Below, in pieces: positions 1-7,996 of a stretch of 35,196 nucleotides of DNA. Within the stretch, counting starts at the first letter, position 1, and each line of letters opens with the position of its first letter. The translations under genes and the position numbers were made by a program. The stretch comes from Actinomycetota bacterium (GTDB taxonomy: Bacteria > Actinomycetota > Acidimicrobiia > Acidimicrobiales > Ilumatobacteraceae): NCBI GenBank assembly GCA_005787035.1, contig SYCI01000023.1, positions 1 through 35,196 on the forward strand. Direction: 5' to 3'. Under the pieces are notes generated by a model that had not been told where the DNA came from, did not search any database, and saw only the letters and a list, made by a program, of their open reading frames with translations.

Positions 1-898
1 GACGGGTGTTCATCTCGAGGAAGAAGAACTCGCCGTCCTGGTAGATGAACTCGACCGTGCCGGCATTGAAGTATCCGACGGCCTTGGCGGCTTTGACGGC
101 GGCCTCACCCATGGCGTCTTCCACTCCGGCGGGTAGCGCGGGGGCCGGAGCTTCCTCGACGAGTTTCTGGTGACGACGCTGTGCACTGCAGTCGCGGGTG
201 GATACCCACACGTAGTTGCCGTGCTGGTCGCCCACGAGCTGGACCTCGACGTGACGCGGCCAGGTGAGGTACTTCTCGACGTAGATCTCGTCGCGTCCGA
301 AGAACGCCTTGGCCTCGCGCTGGGCGCTGTCCATGGCGTCTTGCACTTCGGCGGCGTTGCGCACGACCTTCATGCCGCGTCCGCCGCCACCGAAGGCGGC
401 CTTGATGGCGATGGGCCAGCCGTATTCTTCGCCGAACTTGGTGATCTCGGCGGCCGAGGTGACGAACTCGGTGGTACCGGGCACGATCGGCGCACCACCG
501 CGGAGGGCGGCCTTGCGGCTCGAGACCTTGTCGCCCATCTCACGGATCGCATCACCCGGAGGCCCGATGAAAGCCACTCCCATCTCGGTGATCGCGTCGG
601 CGAAGTCGGCGTTCTCACTGAAGAAGCCGTAACCCGGGTGCACACCGTCGGCGCCGCTCTTGCGGATCGCGTCGAGAATGGCCTCGGTGTTGAGGTAACT
701 CTCGGCCGCGGTCTGGCCACCGAGTGCGTAGGCCTCATCGGCCATACGGACGTGCAAAGCGTTGCGATCGAGCTCCGAGTACACGGCGACGGTGGCGATG
801 CCCATCTCGCGGGCGGCGCGAATGACACGGACCGCGATCTCACCTCGATTGGCGATCAGGATTTTTGTGAGGGGCTTTGCAGTCACTTTGGGGGGCAC
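1..898 (-). CDS. Acetyl/propionyl-CoA carboxylase alpha subunit, biotin carboxylase part (3' end outside window)
   Basis: Biotin carboxylase catalyses ATP-dependent carboxylation of biotin on its carrier domain, the first half-reaction of acyl-CoA carboxylases that feed fatty-acid synthesis or propionyl-CoA use. The 299 visible residues begin with the biotin-carboxylase fold (ILIANRGEIA at about 13-22). They continue with the ATP-grasp glycine loop GGGGRGMK at 170-177, the RDCSAQRRHQK stretch at 235-245 and EMNTR at 295-299. The rest of the ATP-grasp domain and any fused biotin carrier domain lie beyond position 1. The start is taken as GTG at 898; a second GTG at 886 is possible and neither has a clear Shine-Dalgarno. 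The gene is divergent from birA, whose product would biotinylate this enzyme or its partner. The family is certain; the acyl-CoA substrate is not. Confidence 0.93.
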   Translation of the reverse strand, partial: MPPKVTAKPLTKILIANRGEIAVRVIRAAREMGIATVAVYSELDRNALHVRMADEAYALGGQTAAESYLNTEAILDAIRKSGADGVHPGYGFFSENADFADAITEMGVAFIGPPGDAIREMGDKVSSRKAALRGGAPIVPGTTEFVTSAAEITKFGEEYGWPIAIKAAFGGGGRGMKVVRNAAEVQDAMDSAQREAKAFFGRDEIYVEKYLTWPRHVEVQLVGDQHGNYVWVSTRDCSAQRRHQKLVEEAPAPALPAGVEDAMGEAAVKAAKAVGYFNAGTVEFIYQDGEFFFLEMNTR

Positions 899-916
899 GA
901 GTGACAATGTTGGTGC
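899..916. promoter_or_regulatory. Divergent promoter space between carboxylase and birA
   Basis: Only 18 bp separate the two start codons, so any promoters must overlap each other and the genes. A near-palindrome ACAATGT at 904-910 gives a -10-like hexamer on each strand. CAATGT lies 6 nt before the birA ATG, and CATTGT on the minus strand lies 5 nt before the carboxylase GTG. Both miss the first T of TANNNT, so this is inference from spacing and from the better examples elsewhere in the window. Confidence 0.4.
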
Positions 917-1678
917 ATGGACCCCCTTCACGCCACACCAAGTGAGGTCATCGGCACGTGGACGGTCCACCGGGTCGACGAGACCGGAAGCACGAACGAC
1001 GACCTCGTGGCCGCGGCCCGCGCCGGAGCGCCGGGAGGCACGGCCCTGGTGACCCGATTCCAGAGCGCCGGCCACGGGCGCCTCGACCGGCGGTGGGACG
1101 CCCCCAAAGGGGCAAACCTGCTGGTCAGCCTGCTGTTTCGGCCGGTACCCGAGAACCCGCATCTCCTGACCCACGCCGTGGCTCTGGCCGCCCGCTCGGC
1201 AGCGGCGAACGTGGCGCGCGTGACCGCCGATCTGAAGTGGCCCAACGACCTCCTCGTGGACGGGCGCAAGTTGGCCGGACTCCTGGCCACCGCCGGACCG
1301 CTCGTGGGCGATCGCCCCGAGTTCGTGGTGGTGGGTCTGGGGCTGAACGTGAACTGGGCGCCCGACGACGCGGTGTCGTTGAAGTCGGCCGGCGATGGAA
1401 ACGAGATCGAGGTGGACGCGGTACTGCGCGGACTTCTCGCGGCGCTCGATCGGATTCGCGAATCGTCCGACGAACGAATCGACGATCTGTATCGAACCAA
1501 TCTGTCGACCCTTCGACGCGAAGTGCGCATCGAACTTCCCGGTGGCGAGATCGTGGAAGGTCGGGCTCTCGACGTCGAACGCGACGGACGGCTGGTGGTC
1601 CTCGATAGCTGTGGTGTGACGCGACGACTCGCGGTTGGCGATGTGGTGCACGTACGGACAACTAACTTCGAGGCATGA
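917..1678 (+). CDS. birA: Biotin--[acetyl-CoA-carboxylase] ligase, monofunctional
   Basis: The enzyme makes biotinyl-AMP from biotin and ATP and transfers biotin to the carrier lysine of carboxylases. The 253-residue protein shows STND at 25-28, the biotin/ATP loop QSAGHGRLDRRW at 49-60 (most homologues have GRGR here), KWPNDLL at 107-113, GRKLAGLL at 116-123 and GLGLNVN at 140-146. A small C-terminal beta domain follows. There is no N-terminal helix-turn-helix, so unlike the E. coli protein it should not act as a repressor. It faces a carboxylase alpha subunit, its likely substrate complex. Its TGA overlaps the next ATG as ATGA, which suggests coupled translation with the LCP gene. Confidence 0.95.
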   Translation: MDPLHATPSEVIGTWTVHRVDETGSTNDDLVAAARAGAPGGTALVTRFQSAGHGRLDRRWDAPKGANLLVSLLFRPVPENPHLLTHAVALAARSAAANVARVTADLKWPNDLLVDGRKLAGLLATAGPLVGDRPEFVVVGLGLNVNWAPDDAVSLKSAGDGNEIEVDAVLRGLLAALDRIRESSDERIDDLYRTNLSTLRREVRIELPGGEIVEGRALDVERDGRLVVLDSCGVTRRLAVGDVVHVRTTNFEA

Positions 1679-2697
1679 CCGACGATCGCCCCGAGGTCAC
1701 TCGCGCGCGAGGCCGCTCCAAGACCCGCATCGCGCCGTTCGTGACGCTTCCGGTTCTGGCCGGGGTGTTCGTGGTTCTCTCGGCCGTCGGACTCGTGGTG
1801 GCCACCAACCAGCAAGAGGGCAACGTGGAGCGGGTGGGCGAACTCTCGGGGGTGCTCGCCGACTCCGAAGGGCCGTTCGTCAACTACTTGCTCGTGGGTA
1901 GCGACACACGCGAGGGGGCCGATCCGAACAGCCCCGACTTCGGTGGTATCGGTCTGGCCAACGAAACCGGCGGGCACCGCAGTGACACGCTCATGATCCT
2001 GCACGTCGACAACGAGCGCAAGACCGCGTCGATCATGTCGGTACCGCGCGACCTGTGGGTGTCGATCCCCGGATTCGGTGACGATCGCATCAATCGTTCG
2101 TACACCTTCGGAGCCGATGTGCTCGTGCAGACCGTACAGACAGCACTCGGTGTGCCGATCAACCACTACATCGAGGTCGACTTCAACTCGTTCAAACACA
2201 TCGTGTCGGCCCTCGGCGGGGTGGACGTGTGCTTCGAGTATCCGACGCGCGACATCAACACCGGTCTGAACGTTCCGAACCCGGGTTGCTACACGCTCGA
2301 CCCGTTGCAAGCTCTCGCCTATGCACGGAGCCGCTATTACGAAACCTTCCAGGACGGTGAGTGGAAGACCGACGGACGAGCCGATCTCGGCCGAGTCGAA
2401 CGTCAGCAGACGTTCCTGCAGGCCGCGGTGAAGAAGGCCGCCGGACAGATGTCGGCCAACCCGCTACGGGCGAGTGAACTGATCGCGGCCGCCGTGGGTT
2501 CGTTGCGCGTCGACCCCGGCACCGACCTCCTGGAGACCGCCGACTACTTGCGGCCGCTCGCGAGTGGGGGTCTGCTTCGCTACTCGCTACCGGTCGTCCC
2601 CGAGGAGATCGACGGCAAGTCGGTGCTGGCCCTCGGCGCCGATGCGCCAGCAATCCTGCGTTACTTCGCCGGTCTGGACGAACCGCCTCCCGCGTGA
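1675..2697 (+). CDS. LytR-CpsA-Psr (LCP) family cell-wall glycopolymer ligase
   Basis: LCP proteins transfer lipid-linked glycopolymers onto peptidoglycan outside the membrane. The 340-residue protein has a short basic cytoplasmic N-terminus, one membrane helix at about 20-43 and a single LCP domain. Visible LCP motifs are LLVGSDTR at 72-79, RSDTLMI at 102-108, SVPRDLWV at 122-129, YARSRY at 216-221 and DLGRVERQQ at 237-245. The arginines and aspartates in these motifs bind the polyprenyl pyrophosphate and magnesium. No LytR_C domain follows. The start overlaps the birA stop by 4 bp. The sugar-nucleotide genes begin 58 bp downstream, suggesting that its polymer or linker contains a deoxyhexose; this is inference. 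Confidence 0.92.
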   Translation: MTDDRPEVTRARGRSKTRIAPFVTLPVLAGVFVVLSAVGLVVATNQQEGNVERVGELSGVLADSEGPFVNYLLVGSDTREGADPNSPDFGGIGLANETGGHRSDTLMILHVDNERKTASIMSVPRDLWVSIPGFGDDRINRSYTFGADVLVQTVQTALGVPINHYIEVDFNSFKHIVSALGGVDVCFEYPTRDINTGLNVPNPGCYTLDPLQALAYARSRYYETFQDGEWKTDGRADLGRVERQQTFLQAAVKKAAGQMSANPLRASELIAAAVGSLRVDPGTDLLETADYLRPLASGGLLRYSLPVVPEEIDGKSVLALGADAPAILRYFAGLDEPPPA

Positions 2698-2755
2698 GGG
2701 GCCTCGTGGCTGGCAGAATGACCGAGGCGGACACCCGCTCGCCGACCTGCGCACC

Positions 2756-3835
2756 ATGAAAGCCCTCATCCTCGCCGGCGGAGCCGGGACACGCCTGCGG
2801 CCGATCACGCACACGAGTGCGAAACAACTCGTGCCGGTGGCCAACAAGCCGATCCTGTTCTACGGCATCGAGGCCATGGTGGCGGCCGGTATCACCGACA
2901 TCGGAGTGATCGTGGGCGAGACCCGGGCCGAGGTCATGGCTGCAGTGGGCGACGGCAGTCGTTGGGGTGCGCGTGTCACCTACATCCCACAGGACCAGCC
3001 CCTCGGACTCGCGCACTGTGTGCTCATCGCGGCCGACTTCCTGGGTGACGACGACTTCGTGATGTATCTGGGTGACAACCTGCTCGAGCAAGACCTCGCC
3101 GCCTTCGTGAAGGCCTTCGAAGAAGCGCGCCGAAGTTCCGAACCGCCGGCCGCGCAGATCCTCCTGAAGCAGGTGCCCGATCCGCATCGCTTCGGAATCG
3201 CCGAACTCGACGGCGCGGGCAACGTGGTGCGACTGGTGGAGAAGCCGGCCGATCCGCCCACCGACCTCGCGCTCGTGGGCGTGTACCTCTTCGACCGCAC
3301 GATCAACGAGGCCGTGCGCGCCATCGAGCCGTCGGGTCGGGGTGAACTCGAGATCACCGACGCGATCCAGTGGCTCGTGGACGAAGGGCATCGGGTGCGC
3401 TGCGAGTTGCTGAGCGGTTGGTGGATCGACACCGGCAAGCTCACTCCGCTACTCGAGGCCAACCGATTGCTGCTCGAGGTCATCGAGTCGCGGATCGACG
3501 GCGACGTGGACGACGCGAGCACCGTCGACGGACGCGTGGTGGTGGAGGCCGGGGCCGTGGTGCGCAACTCCACGTTGCGCGGGCCGCTCGTGATCGGTGC
3601 CGGTGCCCGGATCACCGACAGTTTCATCGGGCCCTTCTCGGCCATCGGCGACGGCTGCGAAGTGGTGCACAGCGAGATCGAACACTCGGTGATCATGGAG
3701 CGGAGCCGGATCATCGAGATTCCGCGCCTCGAAGACAGCCTGATCGGCCGCGAAGCCGAGATCACGCGCACCGGTCGGCGGCCACGCGCTCTGCGGTTGA
3801 TGATCGGCGATCACTGCCAGATCGATACGGAGTGA
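2756..3835 (+). CDS. rmlA: Glucose-1-phosphate thymidylyltransferase, long form
   Basis: The enzyme forms dTDP-glucose from glucose-1-phosphate and dTTP, the first step of dTDP-deoxyhexose synthesis. The 359-residue protein starts with the nucleotidyltransferase signature LAGGAGTRLRPIT at about 5-17, followed by the Rossmann-like catalytic domain. The C-terminal third is rich in hexapeptide-like repeats (left-handed beta helix). This matches the long StrD-type subfamily rather than the roughly 290-residue RfbA type. ATG 2756 is chosen because the signature follows at once; the reading frame is open further upstream but runs into the LCP gene. The rmlC gene starts 2 bp after the stop. Confidence 0.93.
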   Translation: MKALILAGGAGTRLRPITHTSAKQLVPVANKPILFYGIEAMVAAGITDIGVIVGETRAEVMAAVGDGSRWGARVTYIPQDQPLGLAHCVLIAADFLGDDDFVMYLGDNLLEQDLAAFVKAFEEARRSSEPPAAQILLKQVPDPHRFGIAELDGAGNVVRLVEKPADPPTDLALVGVYLFDRTINEAVRAIEPSGRGELEITDAIQWLVDEGHRVRCELLSGWWIDTGKLTPLLEANRLLLEVIESRIDGDVDDASTVDGRVVVEAGAVVRNSTLRGPLVIGAGARITDSFIGPFSAIGDGCEVVHSEIEHSVIMERSRIIEIPRLEDSLIGREAEITRTGRRPRALRLMIGDHCQIDTE

Positions 3836-3837
3836 CC

Positions 3838-4401
3838 ATGCCGACCCAAGCCGAAAGTGTGACCGAGAGCGACCTCATCGCCGGCGTGTACGTGGTGGTT
3901 CCCAAGGTGCACGCGGACGATCGCGGCCTGTTCGTGGAGACGTATCGCCGCGAGTGGATTCCGGGTGCGCGCGAGATGATCCAGACCAACCGCTCCGACA
4001 AGGCCGCCGGTTCGCTGGTGGGACTCCACTACCACCTGCATCAGTCCGATTACTGGTACGTGGTGAACGGTTCGATGCGAGTGGTGCTGCACGATCTCCG
4101 ACTCGGTGGTCCGACCGACGGTGCCACGCAAACGATCGACCTGCACGGTTCGGAACATCGCGGTGTGTACATCCCGCCCGGAGTAGCGCACGGATTCGCC
4201 GCCCACACCGATCTCACCATGACCTACCTCGTGGATGGTTACTACAACCCGGCCGACGAACTCGGTGTGGCGTGGGACGACCCGTCGATCGGCGCCGATT
4301 GGGGAGTGGCCGATCCGGTGATGTCGAACCGCGACCGTACGAACCCGAATCGCGCCGGGATCGCCGACCATCAACGGCCCCGTTGGCCGTTGCGCACCTG
4401 A
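3838..4401 (+). CDS. rmlC: dTDP-4-dehydrorhamnose 3,5-epimerase family protein (atypical RmlC)
   Basis: RmlC epimerises C3 and C5 of dTDP-4-keto-6-deoxyglucose. The 187-residue cupin retains DDRGLFVETYR near the N-terminus, GLHYH with the catalytic His, YIPPGVAHGF, and a YYNP segment at the expected place of the catalytic Tyr. It departs from typical RmlC in two places. The usual R-GLH has V before GLH, and the usual Lys in the following strand (SQAKYV in the mycobacterial enzyme) is replaced by an SDYWYV segment. Its place between rmlA and rmlB supports a role in the same sugar pathway. The substrate or the exact epimerisation may differ from standard RmlC. Confidence 0.85.
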   Translation: MPTQAESVTESDLIAGVYVVVPKVHADDRGLFVETYRREWIPGAREMIQTNRSDKAAGSLVGLHYHLHQSDYWYVVNGSMRVVLHDLRLGGPTDGATQTIDLHGSEHRGVYIPPGVAHGFAAHTDLTMTYLVDGYYNPADELGVAWDDPSIGADWGVADPVMSNRDRTNPNRAGIADHQRPRWPLRT

Positions 4402-4404
4402 CCC

Positions 4405-5370
4405 GTGAAACTCTTCGTGACCGGTGCGGCCGGTTTCATCGGCTCCAACTACGTGCGGTGGTTGCTCGCCAACTCCGACGATCAGGTGACCATCTTCGAC
4501 AAACTCACCTACGCCGGAAACATGGAGAGCATTCGTGATCTCGTGGACGATCGACGTTGTCGGTTCGTACAGGGGGACATCTGTGACGCCGACGCGGTGA
4601 TCTCGGCCATGACCGGACACGACGCGGTGGTGCACTTCGCGGCCGAGAGCCATGTGGACCGCAGCATCGTCGATCCGTATGCGTTCGTCCGTACCAACTC
4701 GTTCGGGACCAACGTGATGTGTGACGCGGCCCGCCAGGTGGGCGTCGAGCGGTTCCTGCACATCAGTACCGACGAGGTGTACGGCTCGATCGATGTCGGG
4801 TCGTTCACCGAGACCGATCGCCTCACGCCGCGCTCGCCGTATTCGGCTTCGAAGGCGAGCAGCGACCTCATCGCGCTCTCGTACGTGACCACGTACGGTC
4901 TGCCGGTCGTGGTCACGCGCTGCTCGAACAATTTCGGCCCGTACCAGTATCCGGAGAAGTTGATTCCGCTCTTCACGACCAACCTGCTCGACGGCAGGAA
5001 GGTTCCGCTGTACGGCGATGGCGGCAACGTGCGCGACTGGATCCACGTGGAAGATCACAACCGGGCCGCGCACCTCGTGCTCGAGAAGGGCGCGGTGGGC
5101 GAGGTGTACAACATCGGTGCCCACAACGAGATCACCAATCGCGAAATCACCTACCGCTTGCTCGAACTCTGCGGGCGCGACGAATCGTTCATCGAGCCGG
5201 TGGCCGATCGTCTCGGCCACGATCGTCGCTATTCGGTCACGATCGACAAGATCAGTGCCCTCGGTTGGCGGATGCAGCGATCGTTCGCCGAGTCGCTCGC
5301 CGAGACCGTCGAGTGGTACCGCAACAATCGCGCGTGGTGGGAACCCCTCAAGGCGCGCGTCGGACGGTGA
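4405..5370 (+). CDS. rmlB: dTDP-glucose 4,6-dehydratase
   Basis: RmlB converts dTDP-glucose to dTDP-4-keto-6-deoxyglucose using bound NAD. The 321-residue extended short-chain dehydrogenase has the nucleotide motif GAAGFIGS at 7-14, the dehydratase signature STDEVYG at 121-127 with catalytic Asp123 and Glu124, and YSASK at 146-150 giving Tyr146 and Lys150. RDWIHVEDH, typical of the family, is present. The GTG start at 4405 lies 3 bp after the rmlC stop and directly precedes the Rossmann motif. It forms a tight operon with rmlC and rmlD. Confidence 0.96.
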   Translation: MKLFVTGAAGFIGSNYVRWLLANSDDQVTIFDKLTYAGNMESIRDLVDDRRCRFVQGDICDADAVISAMTGHDAVVHFAAESHVDRSIVDPYAFVRTNSFGTNVMCDAARQVGVERFLHISTDEVYGSIDVGSFTETDRLTPRSPYSASKASSDLIALSYVTTYGLPVVVTRCSNNFGPYQYPEKLIPLFTTNLLDGRKVPLYGDGGNVRDWIHVEDHNRAAHLVLEKGAVGEVYNIGAHNEITNREITYRLLELCGRDESFIEPVADRLGHDRRYSVTIDKISALGWRMQRSFAESLAETVEWYRNNRAWWEPLKARVGR

Positions 5371-5377
5371 CGGTTCG

Positions 5378-6220
5378 ATGATCCGGGTGCTCGTGACCGG
5401 TGCCGCCGGTCAACTCGGCAACGACGTCGTGCGGCACCTCGGCCGGATGGGGGACGAGGTTCTGGCGGCTGATCGCTCGGTGCTCGACGTGACGAATCGT
5501 GCGGCGGTGCACGAGGTGATCGCCGAGTGGCGACCCGACGTCGTGATCAACTGCGCGGCCTGGACCGCAGTCGATGCCTGTGAGGCCGACGTGGAGCACG
5601 CGATGGATGCCAATGCGCACGCGGTGCGTTGGCTCGCCGAGGGCTGCGATTCGATCGACGCCCGACTCGTGCACATCAGCACCGACTACGTGTTCGACGG
5701 TACGAAGTCGAGTGCCTACGTGGAGTCCGACGCGACCAATCCGCAGAGCGTCTACGGGACCTCGAAGTTGGCCGGAGAACTGGCCGCGCTCGAATGGGAA
5801 AACTCTCTCGTGGTGCGCACGTCGTGGGTGTGCGGAGCGCACGGAAACAACATGGTCCGCACGGTGCAGCGTCTCGTGGCCGAAGGACGGTCGCTCGCCT
5901 TCGTGGACGATCAGGTGGGTTGCCCGTCGTTCACCGCCGACCTCGCGCCGGCGCTACGACTACTGGCCATGGAACGACACACGGGAGTCGCTCATCTCAC
6001 CAACACGGGTGCGGTGAGTTGGTTCGGTTTCGTGCGCGAAGTGGTGGCTGCGCTGGGTCACGATCCGTCGGTCGTGCGGGCCATCACCACCGCCGAGTTG
6101 CAGCCGCCCCGACCGGCGAAACGACCGGCCAACAGTGTGCTCGACAACGCGCGCTGGCGCGAGTGGGGCCACGAGCCGTTGCGGGATTTCCGCGCCGCTC
6201 TGCGCGACATGCTCGCCTGA
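5378..6220 (+). CDS. rmlD: dTDP-4-dehydrorhamnose reductase
   Basis: RmlD reduces dTDP-4-keto-L-rhamnose to dTDP-L-rhamnose with NAD(P)H. The 280-residue protein carries GAAGQLG at about 8-14, NCAAWTAVDACE, STDYVFDG and YGTSK (Tyr and Lys of the catalytic triad), all standard for RmlD. ATG 5378 follows rmlB by 7 bp. Its presence completes an A-C-B-D set and makes dTDP-L-rhamnose the most economical end product, subject to the caveat about the unusual RmlC. The stop codon lies within the left arm of a hairpin shared with the convergent upp gene. Confidence 0.95.
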   Translation: MIRVLVTGAAGQLGNDVVRHLGRMGDEVLAADRSVLDVTNRAAVHEVIAEWRPDVVINCAAWTAVDACEADVEHAMDANAHAVRWLAEGCDSIDARLVHISTDYVFDGTKSSAYVESDATNPQSVYGTSKLAGELAALEWENSLVVRTSWVCGAHGNNMVRTVQRLVAEGRSLAFVDDQVGCPSFTADLAPALRLLAMERHTGVAHLTNTGAVSWFGFVREVVAALGHDPSVVRAITTAELQPPRPAKRPANSVLDNARWREWGHEPLRDFRAALRDMLA

Positions 6221-6233
6221 TAGATCAGGCGGG
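6212..6233. terminator. Bidirectional hairpin between convergent rmlD and upp
   Basis: CGCCTGA at 6214-6220 is perfectly repeated in inverse as TCAGGCG at 6225-6231 around the tetraloop TAGA. A G-U pair and a further C-G pair can extend the stem to 9 bp in the plus-strand transcript. The left arm includes the rmlD stop codon. There is no long T tract on either side, so it is at best a short compact terminator or mRNA 3'-end stabiliser. Confidence 0.5.
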
Positions 6234-6250
6234 TCGAACCGTAGGAACGA

Positions 6251-6886
6251 TCAGTGGGGAGCGCCGAACTGGCGATCGCCGGCATCGCCCAAGCCGGGCA
6301 CGATGAACGCGTTCTCGTTGAGTCGTTCGTCCACGGACGCGGTGTAGATCTTGAGATTGGATCCCTGTTTGCGGAGATACTCGATCCCTTCGGGGGCGGC
6401 GAGTACGCAGATGACGATGATGGGTCCGGTCGCGTGGCGCTCGAGCAGTAACTCGACCGCGTGGGCGAGTGATCCGCCGGTGGCGAGCATCGGGTCGAGC
6501 ACGATGCAGGTGCGACCAGCGAGGGTCTCGGGCAACTTGTTCACGTAGGGCTTGGGTTGGAAGGTGTGCTCGTCGCGACTGATGCCGACGAAGCCGACGT
6601 CGGCATTGGGCATGAGTTCTTGGGCCGCGTGCACGAAGCCGAGTCCGGCCCGAAGTACCGGTACCACGACCGGCTGCGAGGCGAGGACCCGCCCGTCGGT
6701 CTCGGTGAGGGGAGTCTGGACCTTCACGGCCTTGGTGGCGAGGTCGCGGGTGGCCTCGGCGAGAAGGAGCAGACCGACGCGCTCGAGTTCCTGACGGAAG
6801 AGGGCATTCGGCGTGGCGACGTCGCGGATGCGAGTGAGCGAGTCGGCGATCAGCGGATGATCGACCAGGTGTACTTCAACGGGCAT
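6251..6886 (-). CDS. upp: Uracil phosphoribosyltransferase
   Basis: Upp makes UMP from uracil and PRPP in pyrimidine salvage. The 211-residue protein begins MPVEVHLVDHPL, like mycobacterial Upp. It contains VPVLRAGLG at about 75-83, the PRPP-binding loop LDPMLATGGS at 130-139 and the C-terminal PGLGDAGDRQFG that binds uracil. ATG 6886 is chosen over an in-frame ATG at 6895 by comparison with homologues. An AAGAAT hexamer 7 nt before the chosen ATG could allow separate leaderless expression. It is the last gene of a phyH-add-upp set, 18 bp after add. Confidence 0.96.
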   Translation of the reverse strand: MPVEVHLVDHPLIADSLTRIRDVATPNALFRQELERVGLLLLAEATRDLATKAVKVQTPLTETDGRVLASQPVVVPVLRAGLGFVHAAQELMPNADVGFVGISRDEHTFQPKPYVNKLPETLAGRTCIVLDPMLATGGSLAHAVELLLERHATGPIIVICVLAAPEGIEYLRKQGSNLKIYTASVDERLNENAFIVPGLGDAGDRQFGAPH

Positions 6887-6904
6887 GGCGCCCATTCTTG
6901 CGCA

Positions 6905-7996
6905 TCAGCGGGGCGCGGTTCCCAATGCCTGATCGGCACGCAAGAGGGCGTAACGGGGCTTCAGGATGCCGTTGATGATGCGCAGGCGTTCGGGGAAGGG
7001 GGCAAAGGCACTCTTCATGGCGTTGACGCTGAGCCATTCGAAGTCGTCGGTGCCCCAGCCGAAGGCTTCGGTGAGTTGGGCGAACTCCTTCGACATCGAG
7101 GTGTTGCTCATGAGGCGGTTGTCGGTGTTGACCGTGACCCGGAAACGAAGGCGGCGCAGCATGCCGATCGGGTGCTCGGCGATCGATCCGCACACGCCGG
7201 TGTTGACGTTGCTCGTGGGGCAGAGTTCGAGCGGAATGCGCCGGTCGCGCACGAATGCTGCCAGGCGACCGAGCTGCTCGTTGCCGGCCGGACCGGTGAT
7301 GTCGTCGACGATGCGGACGCCATGGCCGAGCCGCTCGGCTCCGCAGAGTTGCACGGCCTCCCAGATGCTCGGCAACCCGAAGGCTTCACCGGCGTGGATG
7401 GTGGTGTGGAAGTTCTCCCGCTGAACGAAGTTGAACGCTTCGAGGTGACGCGTGGGCGGATAGCCGGCCTCGGCACCGGCGATGTCGAAGCCCACGACGC
7501 CGGCATCGCGCCAGCGCACCGCGAGTTGAGCGATCTCGAGACTGCGCGCCGCAGTGCGCATGGCCGAGAGAATCGCGTAAATCGTGAGATCGGTGCCGGC
7601 CGAACCGCGTCGGAAGCCCGTCATGATCGCGTCGGTCACTTCGTCGAGGGTGAGTCCGGCCTCGGTGGAGAGTTCGGGCGCGAAGCGGACTTCGGCGTAC
7701 ACCACTCCGTCGGCCGCGAGATCCTGAGCGCATTCGAAGGCCACGCGCTCGATCGCGTCTCGGTGCTGCATGACACCCACGGTGTGGGCGAAGGTTTCGA
7801 GGTAGAGCACGAGGTCGTTGCGCTTGGCGCCACGATGGAACCAGCGCGAGAGATCGTCCACGTCGGTGGACGGGAGGCCCTTGTAACCGAACTCGGAGGC
7901 GAGTTCGACGACGGTGGACGGCCGCAGACCACCGTCGAGGTGATCGTGCAGCAGGACCTTGGGGTAGGCGAGGTGGAGGCTCGTATCGATGGTCAC
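6905..7996 (-). CDS. add: Adenosine deaminase
   Basis: Add hydrolyses adenosine and deoxyadenosine to inosine and deoxyinosine in the cytoplasm. The 363-residue metal-dependent TIM-barrel enzyme shows HDHLDG at 17-22 (two zinc-binding His), a later HAGE motif with the catalytic Glu, LCPTSN, and NTDN where many homologues have NTDD. The GTG start at 7996 overlaps the stop of the dioxygenase gene as GTGA, so it should be translationally coupled. Together with upp and the BMP-type importer at 9370-14432 it forms a nucleoside salvage neighbourhood. Strict adenosine specificity is likely but not proven by these motifs. Confidence 0.93.
   Translation of the reverse strand: MTIDTSLHLAYPKVLLHDHLDGGLRPSTVVELASEFGYKGLPSTDVDDLSRWFHRGAKRNDLVLYLETFAHTVGVMQHRDAIERVAFECAQDLAADGVVYAEVRFAPELSTEAGLTLDEVTDAIMTGFRRGSAGTDLTIYAILSAMRTAARSLEIAQLAVRWRDAGVVGFDIAGAEAGYPPTRHLEAFNFVQRENFHTTIHAGEAFGLPSIWEAVQLCGAERLGHGVRIVDDITGPAGNEQLGRLAAFVRDRRIPLELCPTSNVNTGVCGSIAEHPIGMLRRLRFRVTVNTDNRLMSNTSMSKEFAQLTEAFGWGTDDFEWLSVNAMKSAFAPFPERLRIINGILKPRYALLRADQALGTAPR

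Noticed and set aside
928-2310. A 460-codon open frame on the minus strand
   Set aside because: It runs antisense through birA and the LCP gene and has low-complexity Arg/Ser-rich sequence with no domain.
2255-3391. A 378-codon minus-strand open frame under the LCP and rmlA genes
   Set aside because: Shadow of two well-supported genes; composition is His/Arg/Asp-rich without motif.
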